Shown piece by piece: positions 35,010-45,524 of a stretch of DNA of 64,000 bases. Numbering within the stretch: position 1 is the first letter of the stretch; each line of letters begins with the position of its first letter. Source of the DNA: Acanthosepion lycidas (lineage: Eukaryota; Mollusca; Cephalopoda; Sepiida; Sepiidae). Location: assembly GCA_963932145.1 (NCBI GenBank), contig OZ010580.1, positions 694,001-758,000 of the forward strand, given 5' to 3'. Both the position numbers and the translations under genes were made by a program. The notes under the pieces are model-generated. The model searched no databases. It had not been told where the DNA came from and saw nothing but the letters and a program-made list of their open reading frames with translations.

Positions 35010-35260
35010 ACCAGACTATCATCCTCATCTTTGTTGCCATATTTATTATGTTTCGGCTGCTGCACACTTCAGCCTTCTTCAGGTGGTTGGAATGTCAAAC
35101 TGAACCCTTTATTTCACTTGCTGGGGTAGACTGTTCTAGTTCCACATGCTATGTCTAATGGATGTCAGTTATCAGTTATCTCCTGTTAATTCCCCTCTCC
35201 ATGAGGATAAAGGTGTTAGTTAGATCCAGTGACAGGACCCAAAAAGTGTGAGTTCAATAC
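35010..35260 (+). repeat. interspersed repeat D, copy 1
   Basis: Shares with 38440-38720 (plus), 62830-62990 (minus) and, more weakly, 52950-53020 (plus) a run of words: CCTCATCTTTGTTG, ATGTTTCGGCTG, CAGCCTTCTTCAGG, AACTGAACCCTTTATT, GGGGTAGA. Class unknown; SINE or MITE. Confidence 0.6.
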
Positions 35261-35470
35261 CTGGTTAAGGCAGTGGAGAACTTGGTTAGTACATGCCAGG
35301 CTGAATTTTGTTATTAAATCAATAGTGCATATTCCTCAAATGTACCCATTCCCAGGAAACTCAATGTCACCCATTTCATGATCACTTGTGTATTGAGCCT
35401 GAGAATGGCTTAAACAAGGACTGAAAAGACATGACCAGCTTTTAAAGAATATATCTATGCCATAAGCAGT

Positions 35471-36500
35471 TACGTTTTGTGCAGAGAAAACATGAAGATT
35501 GGTTTGATGAAGCCAATGATGCAGAGACTAAAGAGATTTTACAAGAGAAACAAAAGGATCTGATAAAATCAAGGATGCAAAAAAGAAGGTTAAATGGGAA
35601 TATTGTCACATGTACAATAGATGGTAAGATTATAAAGCTGAATGAATACAGGCTGCAGCAGATACAAATGATTCAAAATTTTTGTGCAACCTTTGATGCT
35701 TGTGGTCCATTGTCCTTTCCAATGAACTCTCTTTATGGAAATATTCTTATTTGTGACTTTGATGTCATCTTGAAAAAATGGTACAAACATTTTGATGAGC
35801 TTCAGTGGATGAAGAGTTTCTCATTAACATCCTAAACAGAAAAGCTAAGAAAGAGCTGGTTACTTCTCCATCACTTGGGGATACAGAAGCAGCTGTAAAA
35901 AAATCTGAATAGTGTGTAGTCACCTGGGTTGGATGGTATATATGTTAAGGTACTGATGTGTAGAAGAAAAACTGTCACTAAAATTCTACAAGATTCTTGA
36001 GAAAAAGAACGTGTTCCTAATGAGTGGCATGATGCACTAATGGTGGTACTTTTCAAAGGGATTCCTGATGGTAAGGATATTTGTCGTAAGTATATGTCTG
36101 TGCTGTAGTTGATAAAGTTTTATGTAGGATAATGTTGGATTGACTGCTCCAACATATTACTAATGACATTCTTCTGAAATCTGTGTGGCTTTCAAGCAGG
36201 CTGAGGTACCATGAACATAATCTTTCCTGCAAGACAACAACAGGAAAAGTGTGTGGAGTAGAGAATGAACATGTATCAAATCTTTCTTGTATTTGATACA
36301 ATTAACAGGATTACTTTGTAGATATTGGGAAAGTTAAGATGCCCAGAAAAGTTTAACATGCTGCAATGTTTTCATGACAGAATGAAAGTATAGTTAACTG
36401 CTGGTGGTAATCTGTCTGAATCAATTGAAGTGAAGAATGAAGAAAAGCAGAGAGATATTCCTGCTCATACCCTATTTGCGCTCATACCCTATTTGCGCGA
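35471..36500 (+). pseudogene. LINE ORF2 remnant
   Basis: The clean frame at 35479-35835 starts RKHEDWFDEANDAETKE and is a LINE region between endonuclease and RT. Downstream, in other frames, come LNRKAKKELVTSPSLGDTEA, NEWHDALMVVLFKG (about 36020) and LLQHITNDILLKS (about 36145). The RT active site was not found. A 17-bp word, GCTCATACCCTATTTGC, is tandemly doubled at the 3' end (about 36465-36500), just before a foldback element. Confidence 0.7.
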
Positions 36501-36502
36501 GA

Positions 36503-36726
36503 ATTAATATGGAGAAACTAGAAATTTGTTACTTAATTGAGTGGTGTTATTTCAGTCATGCCAACTTTGAAGTTTCATGAGTGCATTGTTGTAATACCTT
36601 CACTCTTCAGAGCTATTGGCTTCTCACAAAGAGTGAAGGCATTACAACAATGCACTCACAAAACTTTGAAATCAGCATTAATGAAATAATACCACTCAGT
36701 TAAGTAACAAGTTTCTCCCCATTAAT
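36503..36726. mobile_element. foldback/MITE hairpin
   Basis: Two arms of about 100 bp (36503-36607 and 36629-36726) pair across a 22-nt loop. Paired words include GGAGAAAC/GTTTCTCC, GTTACTTAA/TTAAGTAAC, GAGTGGT/ACCACTC and GTGCATTGTTGTAAT/ATTACAACAATGCAC. ATTAAT occurs at both outer ends. It has no coding capacity. Confidence 0.75.
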
Positions 36727-37689
36727 TTTATCAACGTTCTATCCTTACCTTTTGATATAAAGCACTTTAAGACAAAAAACCTGCTCGACTAAAATGCCTT
36801 TCCACTAGTAAATTATGTAAAAAGAACAAGCAATTTTGGCACCTAACACTTTCACAATTTAATACTATATATGCATATTATTGCACCTATTGAAATATAT
36901 TTGAATCAGTAAAACTGCAGTTTGTATAATTCTTTATCAAATGTGAAGAAGAATGAAGTGTCAAATTTATTAACAAATTTCAAGTAGTTAACTTTTCTAT
37001 TGTTTCATGATAAAAATATACTGGAAAGATTATTTTTTTTATATTACAGACCCAGTAATTTTGTTTTTAATTCTAATAACAAAGAAAAACTCTTTACACT
37101 TATGTACAGATGATCAATGCAATTCAATGCAAATTTCTATAAACAATTTCTAAAAAACAACATACGTCTGAAAAATGTCAGTCATATTTAGAGAAAGAAC
37201 AAATGTAAGAGATGTTAAAAATGATATATTAGCTGGTTAGTACTCTTATCAACACCAGGTGAATTTTACATTGTAATAGTGTTATGGGTTTTCAAATGGA
37301 TATAGTCAAAAAAAAGGTATTTACCTTAAACATGGGATTTTTGTTCATATTCATAACACAAGCCAACATGAATAATTGAAATATTAGTAATAACCTGCTA
37401 AACGTTATCTTTGCAATATATTTTCATAACCTTAAACTCCAAAATAAATTCAAAAAGCCACAAGATATGATATTCATTGAAGAGTGGAGAACTAACAAAT
37501 CAAAATATATTGAAGAAAGAAAAAAAAAAAGTGTTATATTCATGTGATTCAAAATGTTAACTTTACTGGCCTAAAATGGCAACTCCAATTCAAATTATCA
37601 CTCACTCAAGACTTGTACACTCCACAACAGGTTTTGAATTCAGAATTGTCTGCCTAGGATGGTTACCAACCAAGGCTAAAGTGCACAGC
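36727..37689. other. AT-rich gap
   Basis: No gene recognised. The frame at 37576-37764 overlaps the SINE that follows. Confidence 0.45.
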
Positions 37690-37870
37690 TTGTCCTACTA
37701 TTTAATCTATAGTAGAGGGCAGAAGAGATGGATTCATACCTTTCCCAAAGATATTTGCACATAAGTGAATGTAATGAATTTGACTGGAAAACTCAACTCT
37801 GATTTCTCATTCCAACCTAGTATCCATTACCATTTGAACATTCACATCCAAATTATAGAAAGGATTAAAA
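37690..37870 (-). repeat. 5S-tRNA SINE, copy 3 (truncated)
   Basis: Minus strand: an AAATGGTAATGGAT A-box-like site near 37830, then the body with AAATATCTTTGGGAAAGGTA and CCATCTCTTCTGCCCTC, matching the bodies at 16.5 and 38.2 kb. Only the last few bases of the 5S part remain. Confidence 0.6.
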
Positions 37871-37990
37871 ATAATCTCAAATGTTAATTTAATCACATTT
37901 GAAAAAATTTTGAAACATTGCTTACACAACTTCATTTACTGGGTGTATTTTGAATCAATAGTAATTAAAAATTAAATCAAAGCATCACAA

Positions 37991-38110
37991 GGTTTATGAC
38001 CATATCACATTGAAATACCATTTCCCTTACGGTCATCAAAGTTAAGCAATGTTGCACCTGGTCAATACCTAGATGGGTAACTGCTTGGAAATAACAGGTG
38101 CTATAAGTTT
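37991..38110 (+). pseudogene. 5S rRNA-derived head of a SINE
   Basis: 120 bp aligning end to end with animal 5S rRNA: GACCATATCAC, AAGTTAAGCAA, CCTGGTCAATACCTAGATGG and GGTGCTATAAGTTT in order. Substitutions such as CTGCTTGGAAAT in the box C region show that it is not a working gene. It runs straight into a tRNA-like unit. Confidence 0.8.
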
Positions 38111-38345
38111 GGTTGTTTGGGTGGTGTAATGGATAATGGCTCAAAATTGAGCAGAATTTCAATTCCTGTTGGGTTCATTATATTCAAAAAGGTATGAATC
38201 CAATTCTTCTCCCCCTCCCTATGGGCTAATTAGTAAAATTTGTATCACTAGACCATTATTGTTTAAAAAAAAAAATTTAAAAACATTTTCTGGCTTTAAA
38301 TAATCTCCAAAGGGTTGATAAGCCATAGAAAACAAATCAATCATC
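38111..38345 (+). repeat. 5S-tRNA composite SINE, copy 2 (tRNA part and body)
   Basis: Directly after the 5S head: A box TGGTGTAATGG (about 38122-38132), B-box-like TTTCAATTCC (about 38157), TTGGGTTCA, then the shared body and GATAAGCCAT with an AATCAATC tail. The order is identical to the copy at 16420-16785. Confidence 0.7.
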
Positions 38346-38439
38346 AAAAGAATTGACCTTCAAATTCTTCTCCAATAAATGTCAACAGAATTTCACTTTC
38401 TGTGATGAGTTATCATTATTTATATGCAGACTATTGATC

Positions 38440-38720
38440 TCATCTTTGTTATTGTCATGTTTCAGCTGTTATAGCTTCTGGCTTTCATCAAGCACTTGTC
38501 AATCCAGATAACCTTCAGGCAATTTCAAACTGAACCCTTTATTCAATCTACAGGGGTAGATTGTTCTTGTTCCAATAACCATGTCTAAGTATATCCCATC
38601 TAAATCTTATTCAGTACTAATCAATTATGGTTTGCCCCTTTTCCAATGAGTCCAAGTACACACTACCCAGCCAAAAGATTGCACTCACAGTTACTATGTC
38701 AACAAATTCACAAACCAACA
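38440..38720 (+). repeat. interspersed repeat D, copy 2
   Basis: Best-preserved copy of repeat D: CATCTTTGTTATTGTCATG, TTTCAGCTGTTATAGC, AACTGAACCCTTTATTC, CAGGGGTAGATTGTTCT. Confidence 0.6.
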
Positions 38721-39754
38721 TGAGATAATCCTCAGTGAAGAACTTGGAGCCTTAAACCAAACCTACCTGCTGACGAGTGCTGCTACTGTTGAAGCTTTGT
38801 TGTCATTTTATTTATTAACAGCTCCCATAGTGTATTTATTTCTCTGCTAGGCCTACTGTCTTCATAGCTTAACATATGTGCTTATACTTCCAGATGTCTA
38901 ACTATCCAGTATTCTCTGGATAGTATTTTCACTTCATTCCACAAGGATTGATGAATAATTTTTTCCCTCTTTACATTGCACAAAAATAAACAAATATTTC
39001 ATTTAAAAGAATATTAAATTAACTTTAAGTGAAAAATGTTAAATTAACTTCCAAGTAAAAAGACCAATTTTCCTAAATTACATTTTTTAGTGAATTTTCA
39101 TCAAGAAAAATGTTTTTGCAATGAAAACAAAATAATATAGATAAATATTATATATAAATAAATCTTATAATTATTTCAATTAAATAAAGGTATTCCAAAT
39201 ATAAAAAAACCTTAAGTCAACTACAGCAGTGAATTAATGCAAACTGAAACTAAAAACTAAAAATGTTTGCTCCTTGTGGAACAAGATTTGAGATAGAGCT
39301 CCAGTTCTGGTCATGAGTTGTACTATGACTTAACTTAAAGTAAAGGACACCATGGGTATGTCACAACATTAACCAGAAAAATTACAAGAAACAAGTGCCC
39401 ATCTACAGAGAATCTTTTTATAATGAAATCTAGTTAGAAAAACTGATTAGAATCAACCAGCTTTTTTTGTGTATTATGAATACATATAAAATTCTCCAAA
39501 ACACAAGAAAGTCAGCCCAAAACAATCCAGTAGCAATGTTTTCAATGAAATTAATTTCTTAACTTCATCTTATTATTGTTGTTGATTTTTTAACTCAACA
39601 CCCTTCAACTATTTCAAAGTATTGTAATAAAAAGAAACAAAACAAGTTAAAAGCTAGTAATTTATATTATTGTTTTTATTTCCAATTACACTTTTCTTAT
39701 TATATAGAAAATGCAATGTGACATTATATCAGTTACACGATCCAGTTTTACTAC
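38721..39754. other. AT-rich gap
   Basis: No gene or recognised repeat. Confidence 0.45.
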
Positions 39755-39858
39755 TTTGTAATTAGATATTCTGTTGTTATGGTAACAAGGCATTACTCAA
39801 CACCACTTGAAACAAATATGCCTTGTATTATCATAACAAAATATCTCAAATGTAAATA
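39755..39858. repeat. short foldback repeat
   Basis: Inverted arms AGATATTCTGTTGTTATGG...CAAGGCAT and ATGCCTTG...CATAACAAAATATCT around a 20-base centre. It is MITE-like, without obvious TSD. Confidence 0.55.
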
Positions 39859-40334
39859 GAAAACTACATTGCTAATACATTATTTATTATTTCTTTCATT
39901 TGATGTTCTTACTGTTAATGATTTAAAAAGTTGAATTCTTCCTTTATCAGTGACTTACCAACAGGAAGTTGTAATCAAGATTTGTTTTACTTATTGAATT
40001 GATTAGTATTAAATAGAACCATTATGAAATAATATTTACCAATAGAATTAATAATTATATGATAATACACACACAAAACACAATGCATATACATACACAT
40101 TCTCACACACAATGTAAGACATTTCTGCACCACAAATTCTTCTTCTGATGACATAGAAATCATAATTATTCAATGGGGAACATTCAATAGCTTTGAATAA
40201 ACAAGAAATTAAAAATTAAAAGTACAAATGGAAAAGTTGAAGTAAACACATGGAATCATTTTTTTTATATTTAATCAAAATAATGGATTCCCTGAGTGTA
40301 TTATGGTTTGCAAACGAGACTGTATTCAATAAAT
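39859..40334. other. AT-rich gap
   Basis: A CA-rich microsatellite at about 40066-40110; nothing else seen. Confidence 0.4.
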
Positions 40335-40680
40335 GTTGCTCAACTGATAAGACACTGGTGAGAGACAAGCCCCAATCGAGATTGACATCAAGAAATGGAA
40401 ATGGCGATGGATCGGCCACACCCACTCTGCAAACCTGCTTCTAGTGTCACCAGACAGGCAGGCCCCTGACTGTAATCCACAATGGGAAGTGAAAAGTGGG
40501 TTGACTAAAACTGACTTGGCGCAGAAATGATGACACAGAGGTGAAAGCAACCAGCACAACATGGGCCGAGCTGAAGAGGATTGCCTGGAACCACATCTGT
40601 TGGAGAGGGGTTGTTGTGGCCCTGTGTTCCCCAAGGAATCAAGAGGCATAATAATAAATAAAAAAAATAATAAATCTACA
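40335..40680 (+). pseudogene. LINE ORF2 3' end, second copy
   Basis: Plus strand KKWKWRWIGHT...(frame change)...then a TWAELKRIA-like word, RGVVVALCSPRNQEA, and an AATAATAAATAAA tail. These are the GH(T/I)LR-to-C-terminus features of LINE ORF2, 5'-truncated. Confidence 0.75.
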
Positions 40681-41567
40681 TCCCCATACCTGGATTATTT
40701 TTTACTTTCTGACCATATATATTTTATTTATTAATTTTATACCCAAATTTGTATTTAATATGCATATAATAGTTTTATTCAGTCTGTAAATGCAGAAATA
40801 TATATGACAGTAATGATATCAACACCCACGCAATTTCCATGAATTCAACAAATAAATTAAGAATGAAAAGTGCTTTATATCAAAATAATTCTATTAGAAC
40901 TTAGACTGATTTCTCTTTGGTCAAATAAGATTTAAGATTTCAAATTATTTGGAATTTATTTGAAAGTTTTACAAACATTTCTGCAGCTTGAAATCTTCAG
41001 ATTGTATTACTTCATTCATTTGATTTATTTGTTTAGTGAATGAATATCAGGGAAATCTTATTTTAAGCCTTTTCTTCTTGCTTAATCTCTACCAAACAGA
41101 TAACTTACCTGCAAAATGTTATTGTTCATACCTTCATTATTCAGATAAGTATTACCTCAAGTTCTGAGATGAGATATCATCTAAGGATGAGAAGAAATTC
41201 TATTTTCAGCTGAAAATTGAGTAAAGTCTCTACATCAAGTGTGCAGATATGGTGAGACATGGGTTTTTAAAAAAAACTGCTAGACAATCTTTGTATGCCT
41301 ATATAAAACAACTGCTTTTTGTTACAGTAATATTTGAATTTAAACTTTTTTCTTTAAATATGTAAAAGAAAATATCTTCAAAAATATGTTTACATGAATA
41401 GATTTTCATTTAAAGAAAAAAATTGTCATTCTAAAAATAAGTTCAGAAACTTTTAAAACCTGAATGCTACTGACAGTCATTGAGGTTTAGTCAATTTTCA
41501 AAATATTTATATCATTGAAAAGATTTCTAGAAAAAATTTACATAAAATAACCTTTTTGCAGAAACTG
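40681..41567. other. AT-rich gap
   Basis: No gene recognised. Confidence 0.45.
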
Positions 41568-41690
41568 TAGTGGGATTGGTTGGGTTAATACTAATTAGTA
41601 TAACCATACCACTATATGGGCAGAACTTGAGATAGACTGTCAGAGAGAGTGTCTCTTGTGACTACTACTACTGTTGTGTGGGTATCAACT
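41568..41690 (+). repeat. 5' LTR remnant of the outer gypsy
   Basis: TAGTGGGATTGGTTGGGTTA and GCAGAACTTGAGATAGACTG are shared with 52367-52433. An ACTATATGGG TATA-like site lies near 41611. The left part of this LTR is missing, while the 3' LTR keeps that part and lacks the right part. Confidence 0.7.
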
Positions 41691-41700
41691 TCATAACAAA

Positions 41701-43477
41701 ATGGCATCACCAAAAGAAATTATGTTGGATTTGGAAAACCCCGAAGAGGCTATTATCTGGTTAAAGTGTTTTGAGGTAATGGCCAGAATGAAGAAATTAG
41801 TGGATGACCAAAAGCAAAAACAAATCAGATTTATTTATGGTCACCATGGGGTGTAAGGCCATTAAGCAAGTATCCTTAATGACTTACCCAGAGGAGATTG
41901 AAACATTAAACTTTAAAGATATTAAAGACATAATTATTCAACCAAAAAAAAAAAAAAAGATTAGTCATTGCTGAAAGAGCAAAATTTCTAGCATTAAGAC
42001 AAGAGTCTGGAAAACATATTAGGAAATATCTCAGTAGACTAAGAGATACTAGTAGGTACTGTGAATTTGGACGAAAAGGAATGACAACAGAAGAGGAATT
42101 GATTCAGCTTCAACTGGTGGAAGTATTATACGATACTACGCAAAGACTTAAAACTTTGGAGAGGTTGCAATCTAATAATATGAATTTGTAAGCTTGTATT
42201 GAATCCATACAGTAGGACGAGTTGACTGAAAAATATAATATAAAAAAAAAACAAGAAGAAGAAATGATAGAAATATGTGCCATTAAGAAAAAAACAAAAT
42301 CAAAATGCAAGTATTGCAGTTATGAACATGAGCCAAAAAGAGAAAAATGTCCCACAAGGGGAAAGATTTGTGATAATTGTAGAAAAAAAGAATCATTTTA
42401 AAGCTGTGTGTAAATGGCAAAGCAACAATGTAAAAAATGTGGAAATAGTACAGGACAGAAGAAAAAAATCAAACGGATGTTTTTGCAATAGAAAAGAAAA
42501 CAAAAGGAATATGCTCAAGAGTATAAAGTTGAATGGTATGAATTTAAAGATGCAAGTCAACACAGGAAGGAAGGTAACTCTCATTCCTAGAAATTTTGAG
42601 GAAAAATTAAGGAGACCAAAGTAAAGAAGAAGCCCAGTAAGACTAAAACAATTTGATGGAACCTGTATCAAAACATTAAGGGACATTTGAAACAGAGAAG
42701 AGATTTGAAACAGTCACCATCATTGTAGTGAATTGTATAAAAAGTCATGACCTAATAGGTACTGCCTTAGTGAGTGTTGATAGTACACAATTACTGAATG
42801 CTGTCAATGTTAGAAGTTTTGAAACAGGAACATTAAAAAATTATAAAGCAAGCACTTAGCTAAAAAGAAATGTTATGCCGCCATATTTTCAAAGTTGTAG
42901 GCTTCCCATACATATAAAACCAATAGAAGGAATACTTCAACATGTTGACCCAGGAGGCAGTAAATGGGCATCTCCTATTGTTGTCGTAAGGAAACCTAAT
43001 GGTGATGTTAGGGTGTGTGGTGATTACAAGGTAGGTGTGAATCACAAAATTTGTTCAGATTCATATCCTATTCCAAATGTAGAAAACATCATGCATTCCT
43101 TTGAAGGAATGAAATATTTTGCTAAAATTGATTTAAAGAATGCATACCATCAAATCCAAATAGACAACGAATTCAAAAAAGTTACGACAATAAACTCACC
43201 CACAGGCTTATTAAGGTGGACTCACTTACCTTTTGGAGTTAAGACAGCCAGTTTGATTTTTCAGAAAGCCATGGAAAATCTACTAGAGGGAAAAGTAAAA
43301 AATATAATAATATACCAGGATGATATTGGGTTAGGCACCTGTACTGAAGAAGAATTAAAACCAAAAACTAAAATGGTAATGAGTATACTCAGAAATGCAG
43401 GAATGACTTTAAATGAGGATAAATGTATATTCAAGTGCAAAAAATTAACGTTTTGGGGATATCAAATTTCAGAAGAG
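41701..43477 (+). pseudogene. outer gypsy gag-protease-RT (K02A2.6-like)
   Basis: Plus-strand coding remnant starting at ATG 41701 (MASPKEIMLDLENPEEA). Gag spans several frames to a zinc-binding stretch, CKYCSYEHEPKREKC then CDNCRKKNHFKAVC (42300-42415). A protease word, MQVNTGRKVTLIP, follows near 42550; its catalytic DTG is NTG. The RT frame (42875-43498) has WASPIVVVRKPNGDVR, KIDLKNAYHQI and the active site IYQDDI. The coding sequence stops being gypsy after ISEE at 43477, where a second gypsy is inserted. It resumes at 50444 in the same reading phase. Confidence 0.85.
43474..43477. other. AGAG target-site duplication, left copy
   Basis: AGAG at 43474-43477 and again at 50440-50443 bracket the inner gypsy. 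Removing the insert and one AGAG restores an uninterrupted RT frame. Confidence 0.7.
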
Positions 43478-44508
43478 TGTGGCACCCTGCATTTTTAGAA
43501 AGACTAAAAAGAGATATTCATAGAAATATGATTTAATTTTTATTCGGTTTATTAACCAGTTGTTAGTTATTTAGAAACGAAGAATAATTGAGTTTTGAGA
43601 ATAATTCTCTAACTGTATTTAGGCGATCCAAAGAGAAGAAGAAAAAAAAAAATAATAAAAAGAAAGAGAAAGAGGAATAGATAATACAAAACCCGGTCAT
43701 AAGTAAAACTAAGACAAGACAGGTGTCAAAATATATCAGGTCAAACCGAAATATATCAGGTCTGACCGAAATCCAGGGAAATAGAAATTGTTATATTTGG
43801 TTGAGGAAATAGAGTTTGGAGATAATAAAATAAAACAAAAAGAAGAGGAAAGACAGAAACATAATACGAAACCAGGTCGTAAGCGAAAACACACACGTAC
43901 GACCAGCACCTAACAAGTGTCAAAATTATCAGGTCAAGCACTTGAACTAATTCCGTGTCCGCGTAGGATGGAAGTTTGTTAAGGTTGGCTGAAACAATAA
44001 AGATTTTTTAGAACAATGGAACGAAATTTTAATTGGAGGAAAGGTGTCTTTTGTGTTGAGGGGGTGACCGGTGGAACTGTATACAGATTCTGACCTGTTA
44101 AAAATTGGAACCCCACGATGATGAAGTGGAGACATTTTCAATTCAGATAATTAAGTTTTTTGACTATCAGGTCTGACCAAAAACAAAGAAGGAAAAAAAA
44201 ACGATTGTCTCGGCTCACAGATAGCGCCAATATTCTTTCCTGAAGTCACATCTAATTAGCGGCAGGCTGTTTTGACAGAACCCAGGTGAGAAAAAGCCAA
44301 GATTATCATTTTTCGTACGTGTGAAAAAGGCCAAATTAGATTTTGTTTTTTTTAGAACAAGAACGATGTAAGCCACGCCCAATTGGAGACGGGAGGCGTC
44401 CCACCACAGTCTCATTAGGAACAAGAACAGAATCGTCTGCAAGGTAGGACACCTTATTTTATTTCCCAACCTCGATTGTTGCTGCATAGATTGTCTTTCT
44501 CTGTAGAC
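43478..44508 (+). other. leader region of the inner gypsy
   Basis: About 1 kb without open frames before gag. A TATCAGGTC word recurs near 43735, 43755, 43926 and 44167, mostly followed by A/T-G/A-ACC. Long untranslated leaders with repeated sites occur in some gypsy elements, where they can bind host proteins. A role here is only a guess. Confidence 0.5.
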
Positions 44509-45516
44509 ATGTCGGACTATGATTCGGATAGAGCAGTGGGGGGTGAAGAGGAAGTAAGGCGGGGGTTGTCAGTGGATTTAAGGAAGCTGTTAGGTGGACC
44601 GAGGGTCCCAGTATTTGATGGCAGCGAGAAGGAGTTTAAAAACTGGCTGGCAATCCTTGAGAAGAGCCGAATCATCTACGAGCTTTCTGACCAAGAAACC
44701 CTGTATTTGGCATACGATGCCACAAAGGGAAAAGCGTCTGAGTTCGTGAGGGGGCTCTTGGAAAATCAACCCTGCTTGTCTTGGGAAGAGATAAAAAGAC
44801 TGCTAACCAAAGAGTTCGCCGACGAAGGTACGGCCATAGAGGCCATGAGGGCCCTTTTAAAACTGACACAGCTACGGGATGAAACCCCGGGAGAATTAGG
44901 GACCCGAGCGGGGAAGCTATCATCGTTGGCATTCCCCGAAGTGGTCAGGGATAATGCAGTTATGCAGGCCCAACTGGCGGACCTGTATATAGAGGCGCTG
45001 AGCGACGAGCGTGTTCGTCACGACGTACTGAAGGAAGGACCGCTCAGACTGTCGGCAGCGGTGGAGCTGGCCAGGGAGAGCCAGGGCGTGTGGGATAAAG
45101 TGAAGAGGTGTGGGAAGAAGCAGATGCCAAGTCAGGAGGCTGGAAAGAGGGGGGTAGGCGGAAGACCCCCCGCGTGGAATCAGAGGGTTAAGGATGAGGT
45201 GGATCGGGCAGAATTATGGGAGGAGGACCCCAATAGAAAAGCATGGTCGACCAGGCATGGCTTTTATAAGCCCACGCCGGGTCGATACGGGCTGGTCTGC
45301 TGGACCTGTGGGCACGAGGACCACAGGGCGGCGGAATGTCCGACGAAGTGGGGGTTACCCCCAGACTTCGATCAGGACAGATGCACCAGGTGTGGTAAGA
45401 AAGGACACCTGGCCAAGTGGTGCGGGCTGAGGAAGGGTGCCCCACCGATATTAACAAAGAAGGCTGAGCCCAAGAGACCGGCCCAGGGAAAAGCCAGCGG
45501 GCCACCCCGGAATTAA
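44509..45516 (+). CDS. gag: inner gypsy Gag
   Basis: Encodes a 335-residue Gag, the structural protein that forms the retrotransposon particle and packages its RNA. The ATG at 44509 opens MSDYDSDRAVGG; the frame is open slightly further up but without ATG. Residues about 35-220 form the helical capsid-like region (VFDGSEKEFKNWL, FVRGLL, ELGTRAGKL). Two CCHC zinc knuckles follow: C264-x2-C267…(CWTCGHEDHRAAEC) and one starting at C292 (CTRCGKKGHLAKWC). The frame stops at 45516. The protease frame lies in the -1 phase and overlaps the end. A GGGAAAA heptamer at 45486 fits the frameshift needed. Codon use and GC are higher than in surrounding DNA. Confidence 0.88.
   Translation: MSDYDSDRAVGGEEEVRRGLSVDLRKLLGGPRVPVFDGSEKEFKNWLAILEKSRIIYELSDQETLYLAYDATKGKASEFVRGLLENQPCLSWEEIKRLLTKEFADEGTAIEAMRALLKLTQLRDETPGELGTRAGKLSSLAFPEVVRDNAVMQAQLADLYIEALSDERVRHDVLKEGPLRLSAAVELARESQGVWDKVKRCGKKQMPSQEAGKRGVGGRPPAWNQRVKDEVDRAELWEEDPNRKAWSTRHGFYKPTPGRYGLVCWTCGHEDHRAAECPTKWGLPPDFDQDRCTRCGKKGHLAKWCGLRKGAPPILTKKAEPKRPAQGKASGPPRN
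45486..45492 (+). promoter_or_regulatory. -1 frameshift heptamer
   Basis: G GGA AAA in the gag phase matches the X XXY YYZ rule exactly and lies 8 codons before the gag stop. The next frame is in the -1 phase and open across this site. I have not modelled a downstream pseudoknot. Confidence 0.6.
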
Positions 45517-45524
45517 GAGGGAGG

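Noticed and set aside
37991..38110. Functional 5S rRNA gene
   Set aside because: Numerous substitutions, no terminator T-run at the end, and direct fusion to a SINE body that is seen twice.
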